From: Mesostigma viride
Lineage: Eukaryota > Streptophyta > Mesostigmatophyceae > Mesostigmatales > Mesostigmataceae
Direction: 5' to 3'
NCBI GenBank assembly: GCA_009746045.1
Contig: RPFO01000497.1
Coordinates: 583,001 to 647,000 of the forward strand
Length of the DNA: 64,000 nucleotides
This document shows positions 21,548 through 33,755 of the stretch, one piece after another. Numbering within the stretch: position 1 is the first letter of the stretch; the number at the start of each line of letters is the position of its first letter. The notes under the pieces are model-generated. The model saw only the letters and a program-made list of their open reading frames with translations. It did not search any database and had not been told where the DNA came from. The translations under genes were made by a program, and so were the position numbers.

Positions 21548-21716
21548 GCAGCCATTTGCAGGCGGGACACTCGAAAGCCTTGTCCAGGGATGTCTTCACA
21601 CTCAACGAACAAAAAGTCTACGCAAGGGTCTCCATCCTCTGTCCAGCTGAAGAGTGAATCCTCCACGCCAAGAAACCCTGACGTCTTCTGAGCGAGCAGT
21701 ACTGCTTTGTCTGTAC
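21548..21716 (-). CDS. giant gene, module B LRR N-cap exon
   Basis: The acceptor is TGTTTTCCAG above 21716 and the donor GTAAGC. It encodes TDKAVLLAQKTSGFLGVEDS, LFSWTEDGDPCVDFLFVECE and GFRVSRLQMA. This is the plant LRRNT pattern (D..ALL..K....L..W....DPC....V.C). It enters in phase 1 and leaves in phase 2, matching the downstream LRR exons. The sequence 5' of the acceptor (FGTFLLLTCTTVV in the same frame) is hydrophobic, so an alternative model reads through it as a signal peptide. Confidence 0.8.
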
Positions 21717-22345
21717 CTGGAAAACAAGCCGACAAATCGAAGCCAACCACGGTGGTACATGTAAGAAGAAGAAATGTCCCAAAAGAACTTGAATACCACT
21801 TAGACTTGGAAAATTACAGCGCAAGAATGCCAGCTGTACCATTCAAGAGATTACTTTTTACAAAGGACTTCAGCTCAAGATCTTGTTCACAATGCACTTC
21901 TCGTTGTTTGATGCCCTTGCAAGATATAACGGGCATGCAAGAGCAAAATTAAAAGAATTCATTACAAAGTCAGGATTGACCACGTTTGGGGTTTGATTTG
22001 CATGCACCGCCACGCACAATGCACTGTTTTCTTCCATTTGCGTGTGCTACATTGCGGGTGTACAGGTCATTCAAACAGTGGAATATCGCCCATCGATACT
22101 AAACCAGCGGGCCCTACTCGGGCCACCTATATACATATGAAACAGAGCAGTCTACAGAGCACGCTGGCTCACACATAGAGCTGCAGTATTCCCACGAGTC
22201 GGTATACCTATATCATCCTTGCGTGGCCATGTGCAGGCAACGTGAGTAGACCGAGATCAATCCACAACACGAACGCTTCCCTCACACCTCTCTGTTGAAG
22301 GGTGAACGAAGCTCCTTTGATGACGTGTCAGCTTGCAAGACCCGT

Positions 22346-22432
22346 CTAAAAAGGTTTATTGCTGCCGAATGTCAGCTCGCCCCCATGAAGCAAACACAGC
22401 CATGGAAATGCCGTAAACCACATGTCGCGCAT
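22346..22432 (-). other. conserved ATG with hydrophobic leader upstream of module B
   Basis: A short frame starts MRDMWFTAFPWLCLLHGGEL. The same block before module A (34981-35061) reads MHMWLTAFLWLWLLHGTSW. Shared Met, MW-TAF-WL-LLHG and surrounding DNA make it a candidate signal-peptide start of an LRR gene. No standard donor follows in this copy. In the one-gene model it would be intron sequence. Confidence 0.35.
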
Positions 22433-22878
22433 CCTGCTACCTGGTCACACCCTGCCAGTAACAGCGCAGTCAGATGCCCAGCTCTTTGGCTCACTCTATG
22501 TAGCTGTCAGGTCAACGGGCAGGCTGGCCCGCAAGGGTTTGCATGGTTGCATACCGTGGCAAGTATTTACACGAGTTGAAAAGTATCTCTCAAAACATTA
22601 TCAGTCTATTTATGCGTGCATGCCTCTATTTCATGCTGTGTCTATGCACGTGGCCTAACATCCCAAGTCGGTGGCACATTTCGAAATCAAAAGGTTGGGA
22701 CACTGAAATTCGAGTTTTCTACTAGTAGCATACAATTGAAGCGTGCGAGCCGCAACATAATAGCACTTTACTGACATCTCAATTGTCGCGTTGTAGACAA
22801 GACAAGGCATGGGACGATGATACTCCAAAAGGAAGCCAAGGAATAGCCATGGAACAGTGCTTGCAGTCAAGCACGTAC

Positions 22879-22956
22879 CTAAGTTTCCCGAAAGGGGTGC
22901 AGCAGGGGGTGTTGGAGGGCCGGTTGGTTGTGGAAGGGTCATGGGTTGTGGAGGGT
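22879..22956 (-). CDS. giant gene, short proline-linker exon between the two LRR modules
   Basis: This 78-nt exon has acceptor CTTTTTGCAG and donor GTACGTG, phase 1-1. It encodes PPQPMTLPQPTGPPTPPAAP then LSGNL. By position and entry phase it corresponds to the 5.3-kb proline-rich exon of module B. Its exit phase matches the module B N-cap exon at 21716, allowing the two modules to be spliced into one protein. Confidence 0.65.
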
Positions 22957-24502
22957 CTGCAAAAAGTAGCAACCCAATGGCACACACAGCATAAATTACA
23001 TAGCATTCAGTCTCCTATTCCTTTCTGCGACAGACGATCCCAGTGTTGCGCACAGACGTGTAACCACGCCTTTATAATATACACCCAGGCAGATAACTAG
23101 AGAGTAGAACCTTGTTGCAAGCAATTACAAAATGGCCAGGGAAGGTGATGCGGCAGGAGGAGAGCACACCCTGAAGGGACGCCCACCCGTAGGGAGGCAC
23201 GGGCGAGTCAAGTTCGGCCACACCAGGAAGCCCACTTGTACGGAGGGAAACCGCGAGTGTTGAGTTTGTCCACAAACCGGCCGGACCAGCATGGATGTGT
23301 GTCAGCAGAACTGTTTTACGCACAATCATGTCACTTGCATCTCGACGACAGTCCACACATCAGAAGTTGGTTTTCATGCAAGGGAGATCTGAACCTAGGT
23401 CATTGTATTCCTGGCTTGTGCTCTAGTCATTAGTGAAAGCAGTTGCCATCTCATGCACTAGATGATACCACTACATGGCCAGAACGGACACTGACCATCT
23501 TTGCCTTCACCTAGTCTGACCAATACGCCACCGGGGCCACTTGATTCCATCATGATCTGCCACGCGCTGAGCGGGCAGGCCGGGCAGCTCACGGTCAGAA
23601 ACATACGAACCATGACGCAAGAGGATCGTCAATTACACCCGTCTAGGCCCACCAGGAAGACGCATATTCTACCATGAGCTGTCGCAGGGAATGCGCGTAG
23701 ACCTAGGACCCAGCAGGCAAAAGAGCTACAGCCTGCGCACTTTGGGATGGATGGCCAAAACAGGTCGAGGCACGCTCAGGGCAGCACGCGCGCAGGCGCT
23801 GTTGTGGTGCAGGCTGCACACAGAGAAATACATCCCCATCGGGGGCAGACTCCTGTATCGAATCCTGTGGGCGCCTGGGTAGCCGGGCCACAACCAGCGA
23901 TAGCATGGCCATAAAGACTTCTAGGGCACAGGCTACGGGTACAGGGAGAGCCAACAGCCAATGGGAAACAGGCGCAACAGAATCCCAAAGCCAGGTCATT
24001 CTGCGGATATAGATGCACATGCGTGCAGAAATCTGCGCAGTGTTGGGACTTTGGCGCTGCAACAGGGCACACATGGCCACCCACAGCAAACGTCCTTTCA
24101 CCTATGATGCAAATGAGTACGTGGAGATCGTGGGGATTCGCACCGTTAAAATGCAACGGTAATCCACAAGCCGCCAGGTGTAAGTAACAAAGCAAGGATT
24201 TCGATTTTGAGACGGCGTGGCAAGACGGCTGCCAAAGACTGTCCACTGAGAGTAGCGGGCTGACATGGTCAAATGCGTACCAACAAAACCTACCGCATAC
24301 ACAAAATGGCATACAGGTACACACCATAGGGGTGTGATCTCCTCGTGACTGTTGAAAAAAAAACCTGAGCCCTGCCTGAGCTCCCCCATAGCCACACTTC
24401 CTTCTCCCAGAAGCCTCCCTACAGGCAAACGTGAAATCTTCTCACCTATATTGCAGAAAATAAAAAGGGTGTAGCTGCAATGGCAAGCCACAGTGCACTT
24501 AC

Positions 24503-24589
24503 CCACGCATATGTTGTTGGTATAACAGATCGGCAGATTCTCAGTGCAGCCCCAGTCGAGCTCGACATCAGATGATGTATTGAAGCATT
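24503..24589 (-). CDS. giant gene, module A Cys-rich exon
   Basis: 87 nt, phase 1-1, acceptor TGTGTGCAG, donor GTAAGTG. It encodes CFNTSSDVELDWGCTENLPI then CYTNNICV, with the same four cysteines and sequon positions as 10411-10497. Confidence 0.7.
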
Positions 24590-25239
24590 CTGCACACAGT
24601 CGGCTCACACATCCATGAAGATGTGAACAGGTCATCCAAGGTACCATACCACAGTCGGGTTCGCCAGACACGTGACCGTACATTGATGCCATTCGTATGA
24701 TAGGGTGATCAAATATCGAAATCCAGCTAGGGCTAGCCAACATCGGCCATGATTGCCCCTGTGTGTACCGATGCCCATGTACAGTTTATCACAACTCACA
24801 CATAAGTGCAAACGGGGCTCGCTGCCAACAGCTGGGGTAAAGCCCAGCTCTCAGAGGCTGCACCAGAAAAATAGCGAGAACTACTTCCTGCCTGCCGCAC
24901 GCCCGAGACCCCCACTGTGAGGAGCAACCAGAGGAGCCCCTGGCGCGGGGAGGTGCAATCTCTGGAAAAGCCAGTACGAGGGTTTCTGACCTAACAGAAC
25001 GCAAGAAGCAAACTGCAACCCACCATTTTTCAAGCTAGCGACGTTGCTATATATGAAGCCACAGGCGGGGACCTTGTTCATAATGACCCTCCATATCCTG
25101 CTCAGATAGCCTGACAACTGCAGCCTCCCAGTAGACGGAGCTCATCGCCTGCACCCTATTTTGCCCCAATCTCCCCAGAATCACCTGACTTGCCTTCAAA
25201 CAGTACGTGCACCTCAGAAGTGATGGGGTTCAGGTATGG

Positions 25240-25650
25240 TCGCACCTCCCCTACACCCTCGGCATTGGTAGTTTTAATTCGGTTCAGCCGAAAGGCCCTT
25301 CGGAATTAGACAATAGCGTTTTATTGGTTGAAAGTGCTACTGTGCCCGCCCAATTAATTAATTATTAGTTTGTTTGGTTGGTTACCGAACAACCGTTGAA
25401 CTGGCTGCGAAATTTAATAATTTTTTGTTTGTTTTGTATAACCCAGCCTGATGCACTGCTCTTACGGCTAGTAAAAGCACATTTTTCAGCCAGAGATTTA
25501 ATATTTCTTTGTTTTTTAACGCATGAAAGAAGCGCTCTTGGCAGTCAAAGAATTTATTTACACTTTCTTTGTTTGTTTGGTAGCTAGAAAAACTACAGGG
25601 GAGTACACTCAGGAATTATTTAATTTAAAATCTTTTGTTTTATTTATCGT
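25240..25650. other. AT-rich intron block, no homologue in module B
   Basis: Between stretches that do match module B there are about 400 bp of AT-rich, T-run-rich sequence with repeated TTTGTTTG and AATTAATTAATT. It is probably an old insertion. No terminal repeats or coding remains are visible. Confidence 0.4.
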
Positions 25651-26054
25651 TTGCAGGTGGCCGAAGGAAGTCCCCCATCCCCACGTAGCCCACTGAGAAT
25701 AAAAACAGGGATGATCGTAATTAGAGCATCTTGATCTACCCATTAGTGACGCAAAGTCTGGTTAGTTAGATTGGCTTCAGGAAATGTAGGCCAGGCAACC
25801 ATATTCTCATAGAGACCATCCGTGGTGTCATTCCCCGTAGTGGGCTGGTGACAATCTTTCAGGCATCCGAAGGAAAAACGGCGCCTTTCTGCCTGTGCGC
25901 CCTGCCTTTCCAAGAAAACCGGTCCGTTGCCCATAGAGTGCTGTCTTACGTGTAAGGACACACCGGCAAATCTTTTCGTGACGTTATGCTCAAAGGTTAT
26001 ACCCCAGTCCCATGTGAAAGACAAGCTGTCATCAGTGCGATATTCGTAACGTAC

Positions 26055-26143
26055 CAGGGCAGGTCAAGCCAAATGTGCCCGTCCTGTCATAATTCTTCCC
26101 TGGTGGGTTAGGTCCACAGATCCAGGGGTTGTTATCCACAGAC
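26055..26143 (-). CDS. giant gene, module A LRR C-cap exon
   Basis: 89 nt, acceptor CACTGCAG, donor GTACGT, phases 2 to 1. It encodes VDNNPWICGPNPPGKNYDRT then GTFGLTCP. The NNPWICGPNPPG motif is an LRR end cap. Confidence 0.85.
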
Positions 26144-26285
26144 CTGCAGTGGCAGGATGCACAATGCACGCCAAGCATTCAGAAATGGGAAAAGCCAAGC
26201 AGCAGTTAGCGACTCGTACGCTGGATACTTCAACTCACAACAAAAACTGTGGGTACAGAACTAACATCAGTGTTTTTAGTAATGT

Positions 26286-26430
26286 GACGCATGCGTCAGC
26301 GGGCTGACGCGCCAGCTCTTACGCGTCAGGAATTTTACCCCGCGCGTCAGCCGGCTGACGCGTAAATTTAGGCCGCGCGTCAGGCGACTGACGCGTAAAT
26401 TTGGGCTGCGCGTCAGTCGTCTGACGTGCA
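26286..26430. repeat. cluster of four CGTCAG/CTGACG palindromes
   Basis: Four short palindromes of the form GCGTCAGNNNNCTGACGCG lie at about 26292-26311, 26341-26362, 26374-26395 and 26408-26428. Two are separated by near-identical AAATTTRGGC spacers, so they form a degenerate tandem repeat of about 33 bp. They stand directly before the foldback element. Confidence 0.85.
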
Positions 26431-26601
26431 CCAAGTCCTCGCGCGTCATGTGCCTGGGCCACAGGTTCGCCGCGTCAACTTCTATTCGCCGCGCCTATAT
26501 GTATTTTTCGTACATAGTTTTAAGTATAAGCCCATCCAGGCCCACCGCGTCATACTTGAGATTTTCGTGCACTGACTGAAACTGATTGTGACTGCGAGGT
26601 G

Positions 26602-27009
26602 TTTTTTTTTTTTTTTTTCACACAACAGTAGTCGTAAAACACAGTAGCTGGCTCTGGCGGCGAGAAGTATAGAATGAGCTAGAATGGGAAGATCGCGACC
26701 TGGAGGCTACCATTGGAATCGTCGCGAAAAGGTGCGTCAAACGAGCTATCTCTTGCCCGCAGTCTCTTAGGCTAGCCGCCACGCGGACCATGCTTGCGTA
26801 CCTACGTAAGACAGCCTGCAGCCAACATGGTCCGCGTGGCGGCTAGCCTAAGAGACTGCGGGCAAGAGATAGCTCGTTTGACGCACCTTTTTTGCGACGA
26901 TTCCGGTGATAGTATCCCGGTCGCGATCGGCTCACTCTAGCTCATGCTATACTTCCCGCCGCCATAGCCAGCTACTGTTTTTTAAGACTACTGTTGTGTG
27001 AAAAAAAAA
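26602..27009. mobile_element. foldback (long inverted repeat) element, about 408 bp
   Basis: The ends are a T run followed by CACACAACAGTAGTC and, mirrored, GACTACTGTTGTGTG followed by an A run. The two arms (about 190 bp each) are fully inverted. The inner about 80 bp match almost perfectly (TTAGGCTAGCCGCCACGCGG region) and the outer part more loosely. About 33 bp separate them, themselves containing CTTGCGTACCTACGTAAG. There is no coding capacity: a foldback/MITE-type non-autonomous DNA element in the intron before the module A C-cap. Confidence 0.85.
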
Positions 27010-27790
27010 GCTCGCCATTGCGGTCGGATTACGGGTAAAGTGCTGCTCGTGGGACGGTACGAGCTATGGTCAGTGTATACCCGGCAGGTGCTGGGTTTCC
27101 TGATCATGCAAATACCCCCCTACTGCAGGTGCGGACGACACACTTTAACCCCTGGTTACGGAAATACCAGGCGGAGTAGCGGCGGACATACTTGCTCCTG
27201 CAACGAAGTCCAAACTGCTCACCTGGGCGCGTCGGCCAGTCGCCAGGCTCATCATCTGGCGCTCTGAGGCTACAGCGTGCATGAACGGTAGGGGGTATCG
27301 ATTGCAGCCCATGCATGACACAAATGGACTGGGCTGGCACTTAGTCTGAGCCTGCGCTAAGTAGCAGGTCTTGGTGCAAATAAAATATCTAAGGTCTGGT
27401 GACATCGCGTGAAATTTGTAGGACAATTTAACTCAACTACTTGCCCTGCCTGGCCAGGGGATACAACCAAGCGCACGGCTGGCCATGTGGCCAAGGTCCT
27501 TTAAACTGCCAAGTAAGTGTGCTAAAGTTACTTCTTGATCGGTTCCTACTTCGCAGCTCATTCATGACGTTTCGGTTTACGTAAGGTTTTCTAATGACCA
27601 ACTGTGGCGCCTCCTGGGGTTGAGAGATTATTAGTTCTTCAAGATTTTCTCTGTTGCCTTTGGGACTATGTAGCTTTTATCTCTGAAAAACAAGCAAGTC
27701 GGAACAGGATAGACAACATTGCAAATATGTGTGGCCGTTATGGTAATTGGTTGCAATTGGTAATGGTGGGGTGGGGTGTGGGGGGGGTTA

Positions 27791-27977
27791 TTGGTGGTGG
27801 TGGTGGTGGTGGTGGTGGTGGTGGTGGTGGTGGTGGTGGTGGTGGTGGTGGTGGTGGTGGTGGTGGTGGTGGTGGTGGTGGTGGTGGTGGTGGTGGTGGT
27901 GGTGGTGGTGGTGGTGGTGGTGGTGGTGGTGGTGGTGGTGGTGGTGGTGGTGGTGGTGGTGGTGGTGGTGGTGGTGG
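27791..27977. repeat. (GGT)n microsatellite, about 62 units
   Basis: This is an uninterrupted GGT run of about 187 bp, absent from the corresponding intron of module B. All six frames through it are open and meaningless (poly-Gly, Val, Trp, Pro, Thr, His). The true length is likely to be uncertain in any assembly. Confidence 0.95.
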
Positions 27978-28041
27978 CGGTTGGTGGTGATATGACACAC
28001 ACACGAGGAGGGGCTATCACACGCAAGGATGGAAGGCTTAC

Positions 28042-28107
28042 GTGCCACTAGCAGGGGCCGCAAGCGCAGGTGGGATGGTGCCGACCAGCTGGTTGAATTG
28101 CAGATTC
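28042..28107 (-). CDS. module A LRR exon, last repeat (22 residues)
   Basis: 66 nt, phase 2-2, donor GTAAGC. It encodes NLQFNQLVGTIPPALAAPAS, counterpart of 12918-12998 with a shorter tail. Confidence 0.8.
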
Positions 28108-28832
28108 CTGCAGGGCAGGAAGAGCCAGGGCATTATAGATTCGTCAAGCCAGCCAGGAATGGAGACATACAGGAGAAGAGGCATGGTTTCAAGTCCCTAA
28201 GACTCGCCACAATTTAGCAGCCAAAACGATACATGCGAGCAAGAAGTAAGATACAAAGGCAGGATGAAGTGAATATACATATCTAACCACGTGCACATTG
28301 CCTACAGTTTAATTTGCCATATGCAACATGGAGCCGCTATATTGCACGGGGACCAGCAATATCAGAGAGAGAAGAAAATACTTAATCATCACCACCACAA
28401 CCACCACCACCAAGAGATGCATTACTTCTAACTCGGTCAACACTTTTCCTTCCCATATATACACCAGGAGAGGGCAGGGAAGGAAAGGGAGGGGGGAGCG
28501 GGAAGCAAAGGAGGGCCGGGCGGGCGGGGCACTGAGCGATGGTCTCAGCCAAAATGATGATCTTCAAGGAAGTGCGCGCCCATACAGGACGAGTCACCCC
28601 AAAGTGCAAGCTTATTTCTTAGCCTAGTCCTATTGTTAGAGGTAGCGGACGATGGGCCGTAGGGCAGAATAAACAAGCAGGCCACATGTCATTGTGCGCC
28701 AACAAGGAAAGACCACCTAAATGCACAAGTCGGGTGAGGGATGAGGGACGTTTGGCAGGCAAGGTCTACACAAGCATAAATACCATTAGAAAACCGCGTC
28801 AGGAACACTGGAAATGTGGAGGGAAGGCTTAC

Positions 28833-28904
28833 AAGTAAGTCAGGGAGGAACATGACTGTAGCTGTGGCGGGATAGTGCCGCTGAACTTGTTCTCATTCAG
28901 CTGC
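28833..28904 (-). CDS. module A LRR exon
   Basis: 72 nt, phase 2-2. QLNENKFSGTIPPQLQSC then SSLTYL. Confidence 0.85.
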
Positions 28905-31180
28905 CTGCGCGTGGGCAAAGACCACACGTAGAGCGGCAAATGCACACGCAAACACGGGCGAGACATGAGCAGCGCCAACCGACGGATCAAGTCACGACCT
29001 AAACAGGCACCAGGCGAGTTCAGGCGCTAGTGATGTGCAGTCTCGCAGTCATTCATATTGATGAGCTTTGCTCATTTTATAGTTGCATGCGATACGGGCT
29101 CAACGGGGACCTACCTGCCGCAGGTAGCGTAGCTAGATCTTGCACCCGTCACCAGGGTACTGCACCGACCGTACGTGGTGCAGGAATGTTGTACCGACTA
29201 GTAGCTCTTCCATCCATCACCTGACTTTGCAACTCACGGTGGTGCTGTAGACTGTGTCTAAAGTTTGTAGCGACCCATACCTGTTGGTGCATGCGTTTAC
29301 AGGTGTGGCGCGCCTGTTGGCACTGGACAAGTGTAGAGTGATGCCGGCGACTAGGGAGGTTTCTTTGCAGGTCCGTCCCACCCACCCTAGCTGCTGCAGG
29401 GGGCGAGTGCTGGGCCCCAGCATGGTACCAAAGCCAGCTGGAGGATGACTTGTACAATGGGCCTGATGGTGTGGCTTAGGCTCGGCTATATAGCGTAGCA
29501 CACAAATATTGTAATAAAACTGTTTCTCATGGTAGGGTTTGGTACTCCAATGGCCCACAGCTAATATTCCATCCTACGATAGTGTCGAGCATGAATGTAA
29601 TATATGGCTAATTGCGCAAGTCCAGGGTACATAAGATTACAATAGCTACACACACCCAATGTCCGTCGGCATCCAGGCTTGGGTCAATGGCCAGCCCTGG
29701 GCATGCACCGGCAAGTAAGGTTGCCATGACATGGGATGTTGGTGTGTCATCCCTAAAACACGTCATACGGGCGCATCATGTAACATACGGGAGGCAATTC
29801 GGCAACAACATATCCTTATCAGTCAAGCCGGAAAGTCTTGGTGCCTGAGGACTGTGGCAACTGGGGCGACTCCTCTAATGCCGACAGGCGATGTTAAGGT
29901 TGTCACACACCGTAGGGTGGTAAAGGAACGAGGGCTTTCAGGCTAAGGGGGGTAGAAGAACCGGGCAGCACAGCGTCTCTCGCCAACTGTGTGCACAGTG
30001 GCCCGCACTTACTGGCGCATGTCACCAGGCACAGCGTATCAAGTGGATTGCGAGAGCCAGCAATGCATTGGGATGTGAGGGGATCATCCACACAAAGAGC
30101 AGCTGTAGTTCTGTGTGAATGGCCAAAGTCTGTGTTGGGGACAAGGCACCTTGCGGGAGGGAGGCTTGACGCACACGGACGTGCGGGAACTCGGCTTAAT
30201 GTGCAACCCCGGAGTGCCGTTTACAGAGCTATCAGTAACTGTTATACTGTTTTAACGCAAATAGTGTTTTCTGTATCTCAATGTTGATATTTCCACCGAC
30301 TCAATCACAAGCAATATGTGCGAGGTGAAGCACCTGTTACATTCATCCACACAGAGCTAAAACTGTGAAAATGGGATTCACAGCATGTTCACACTCGCAA
30401 CTAATTCCGTAGATTTAGTACCCAGACCGGTTTCTAAAGCCCCCGAATTGCATTCACATCGGGAGTTCTCCCACCTGAACAGCAAATCCGGCCAATTTTG
30501 TATAGTGACCCCCTGTCAGCTCACTCCCGGCCGAAATTGTGGCGATTTCGCAAATTCCCCTGAATTACCGTGGGAGTGGCTGGAACGGAAAATTAGCCTG
30601 TCTCGACCACTCCCACTCCAAAAGCCCCGATTCGTGCCCTGAAAAATATTTCGCACAATACATCTCCTTCTCGATTTCTGAACATTAGTACGGCCTGAAC
30701 AATAAATTTTTTGAATACCAGCAATATGGTACGGTCTACTGTTTCCGCGCCGCGCCGATCCTTATCAGGGAAATTTGGCGACCCTACATGGGCCGACGCG
30801 GGTCACTCCCGCGTCACTCCCAAAACACACAAAGCATCCAAGCTTTTAGCCCGAAGCCCCCAAAACAATTCAGCGGAATACGTTGCTGGGGTGAACATGC
30901 TGTCATGTGATTACCACCCTCACGCTGGAATCCGGGGCTCACGGCTCCACAAGGCCAGTGGAGCTTGACATGCCCCCTTGGGGCGGGCGCACAAAGGTAT
31001 CGCGGTCCGCTGATGTGACAGGCAAGCACCCGCTTGGTAGTATGGAATCAAGTCCAAACACAAGGGATATGTGGATATGTTGTTGTCACAAGCAAGGAAT
31101 GAGGTGGCGAGCCGTGCCAATATGCCCTCCTGCGTTTGAAGCATACGTGGCCATGACAAGCAGGTGGAGAGAAGGCGTAC
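28905..31180 (-). other. 2.3-kb intron of module A
   Basis: This is much longer than the about 200-bp introns of module B. It holds unrelated sequence at about 29.0-30.9 kb with no LRR exon, no reverse transcriptase or transposase motif and no terminal repeats. It is probably insertion debris I cannot classify. Confidence 0.35.
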
Positions 31181-31252
31181 AAAACCGAAAGGCGGGGCAA
31201 AGACCCCAGCTGAGGTGGGAGGGTGCCGCTCAGGCTGTTGGTGGACGCGGTC
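31181..31252 (-). CDS. module A LRR exon
   Basis: 72 nt, phase 2-2, unusual donor GTACGC. TASTNSLSGTLPPQLGSL then PRLSVL. Confidence 0.8.
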
Positions 31253-31922
31253 CTGCGGGCAGAAGCATTATATACAACAAAAATCGCGGGCAGAAGGCAG
31301 TGGGACATGCCAGACTAAATGAACAAGAGCAAACAACTTGCCCGAGTGTGCACCAGCAGAAAATAAGCTAGGCCAAAAGACCTACTAAATGCCCGCTTAT
31401 GGGAGGCTTTGGCAGGCGAGGGGAACACACGCACATATGGGTTAATTTATTAATGCGCGTGATTGCGTCACGCGGGTCCCAGTACAGGAACCATCGATCC
31501 CTGATAGTTGATACACTAGGAGAATGAGGGAGGGCACCCAAGCTGCTCTCGCCGCCTGGGGGGGAGGCCGCAGAGTACTCTCTCTGCATCAAAGGTGCAG
31601 CCCCAACTGGGGGTGCAATAAGACCTGGTGTTGGCAAACACGTGGCGGCTGCTTCACCATAGGGGGCCCTAACCTTGCTCCCTCGATGGTACGAAATTTC
31701 GGCCAAGTTTTTTTTCACAATTCCAAGGCATTGCGCTGGAGCCATGCTCCAGAGATGACTCGTGAACGCGGGTGTGGGAGACTATCAAGGTATCTCGTGG
31801 GGCCTGAGGGGTTTTACGGGCATAACCCAGGGTTGACTCACCACCCGCAGGCATGTATGCAAGCAAGCCCAAACATGACGGATGGGACGTGGCAATGCCA
31901 ACCATGTGGTGGGAAGGCTTAC

Positions 31923-31994
31923 AAGCTAGACACGGAGGACCACGCCTGTAGCTCAGGTGGTAGGGTGCCGCTGAACTGGTTGCGGAATATAAAC
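31923..31994 (-). CDS. module A LRR exon
   Basis: 72 nt, phase 2-2. FIFRNQFSGTLPPELQAW then SSVSSL. Confidence 0.85.
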
Positions 31995-32198
31995 CTGCGT
32001 GGAGAAAGAAGCCGCACGTCGGCCAAGCAGGCACAACAAGAAGGGAGCCATGCCAGGCATTAACGGCTTCTACCAGCCAAGCGCCATGCAGCTCACGGTG
32101 GGGCTGTGTATATCGATATTAGGACATGACTATGAAGCAAATGGCAGCAAGTTCAGACAAGAGCAAGAGGACTCCACATGGAGGGATCAAAGGCTTAC

Positions 32199-32270
32199 AG
32201 CTGTTGCAGGCGAGTGCAAGACGCCAGCTCAGGTGGGATGGTACCGCTCACCCTGTTTCTGCCCAGCCCT
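32199..32270 (-). CDS. module A LRR exon
   Basis: 72 nt, phase 2-2. GLGRNRVSGTIPPELASC then TRLQQL. It corresponds to the type-T exons that were amplified in module B. Confidence 0.85.
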
Positions 32271-32906
32271 CTGTGGGAAGGACACCCATGGGTTTGGCCC
32301 AAGCACATGGCAGCAGGACAGGAGCAGCGCCAAACAGACAGCTTGAGTGGAAGCCATGACTGTGAGGTTTCAACTTTCAGCAGGAAAGTGAGTGTCCTAA
32401 ACCATCGTTGAACTATCACACTGGTACGAGAGAGAGATCGATATCAAAGCATACCATCATGTGACAGATAGGATATCCACGACGACCCTTCACCCGGTGA
32501 TAAATAAGAGGTAGGCACACTTGTAAGCTGATGTCGTATAAGTCTTGTGATGCACCTATTGCGTAGGGTGATTAGCAGTTGCCAAGGGCTGGCCTGATGC
32601 CCTGGGAGATAGCCAGCCGCCATGCTAGCTTTACAATGCTGGCTTGTCCTTTCACCCACCCGCCCGCACTTTCGTAACAGCCTGGGGTATGCGCTACATC
32701 ATGAATATTCTTTTTATTCAGTTCCACCTTGCACTTGTGATGGCTCAGCCGACGTACAGTTTCCACTGAAGACTAGCCCTTTAGAGGAATGGGTGCAATT
32801 ACAGCAATTAAAGCAGATTTCACCGAGCCTTGCCAGGAGAAATCGCGTCTCGGACCATTGCGAGTATTTTAACGGCCTTTTATTTATTGATTGAGAAAAG
32901 GCTTAC

Positions 32907-32978
32907 AGCACTTCCAGGGACACCAAGGAGCCCAGCTCCGGTGGAATGGTGCCAAACAGGTTGTTGTCAGCCAGTTGC
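32907..32978 (-). CDS. module A LRR exon
   Basis: 72 nt, phase 2-2, donor GTAAGC intact. QLADNNLFGTIPPELGSL then VSLEVL. Its counterpart 19628-19699 has lost the donor. Confidence 0.85.
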
Positions 32979-33692
32979 CTGTAGGCATAAACAAGGAGGG
33001 CATCGCACACGCCCGCACCAACAGGAAACGTAAAATAAGCAGTGCCAAACAATAGGCTCAGATGCTCGCCTGTGTGGGGCTGTGGCAGGCAAGGGTAATA
33101 CAGGTGCGCACATGGCCGCATGTCCCATTGTTAGGGACCGGAGCTGTGGCCATGACACGCATTTGGAGAGAAGGCTTGCAGTGGTCTGCAGTGAGGATCA
33201 AGGCCTGCCCGTAATGGGTAACTGGTGCTGCGGTCGATGATGAACTTTTTTCCCTTTAGGGAGAGAATGGGGAGGTTCCTTGCTCACCCCTATCAATTTG
33301 TTCCAGCTACTAACCCTAACCCTGGGGCGAATGCTGTTTCCAGTGATCATGAGCAGCACAGCTATGCCATAATGGGCTTGCTGTGGTCAAGAAGGGCTGT
33401 GCCCTGTTTTGGGCCAGCCTCTCCTCGACGAGGGTGACGTGGTTGTAACCGGTCCATTGCTAGAATGGTGCTACAAACCCTGTAGCCCCTACATCCCATG
33501 AAGGCCAAGGCTGGACCCCTGGAGGGTTCGGTTAGACACTAGATGGTTGAACAAAATGACCAAACACACGTGCCATGACATTGATATTTGGCACTTAAAC
33601 CATTGTATAAACAACTCGCCTATTCTGAGATACAAGGAGTATAGTAAAATCAATAAAGTACGTGCGTCTTCAGTGGCTGGGAAAGCGCTTAC

Positions 33693-33755
33693 AGATAACG
33701 CAGGTACGACAAGGACCCCAGCTCGGGCACGATCGTGCCACCTCGAGATAGAATC
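33693..33755 (-). CDS. module A LRR exon, first short repeat
   Basis: 63 nt, phase 2-2. ILSRGGTIVPELGSLSYLRY. Same shortened repeat as 20898-20960. Confidence 0.75.

Noticed and set aside
25743-26024. Minus-strand frame ending NDTTDGLYENMVAWPTFPE as a further exon of module A
   Set aside because: A similar block exists at about 11.8-11.9 kb, but neither has a donor/acceptor pair in the phase required between the C-cap and Cys exons, which already join in phase.
27604-28063. Poly-Gly, poly-Trp, poly-Thr and poly-His frames on both strands
   Set aside because: They are purely the (GGT)n microsatellite read in six frames.
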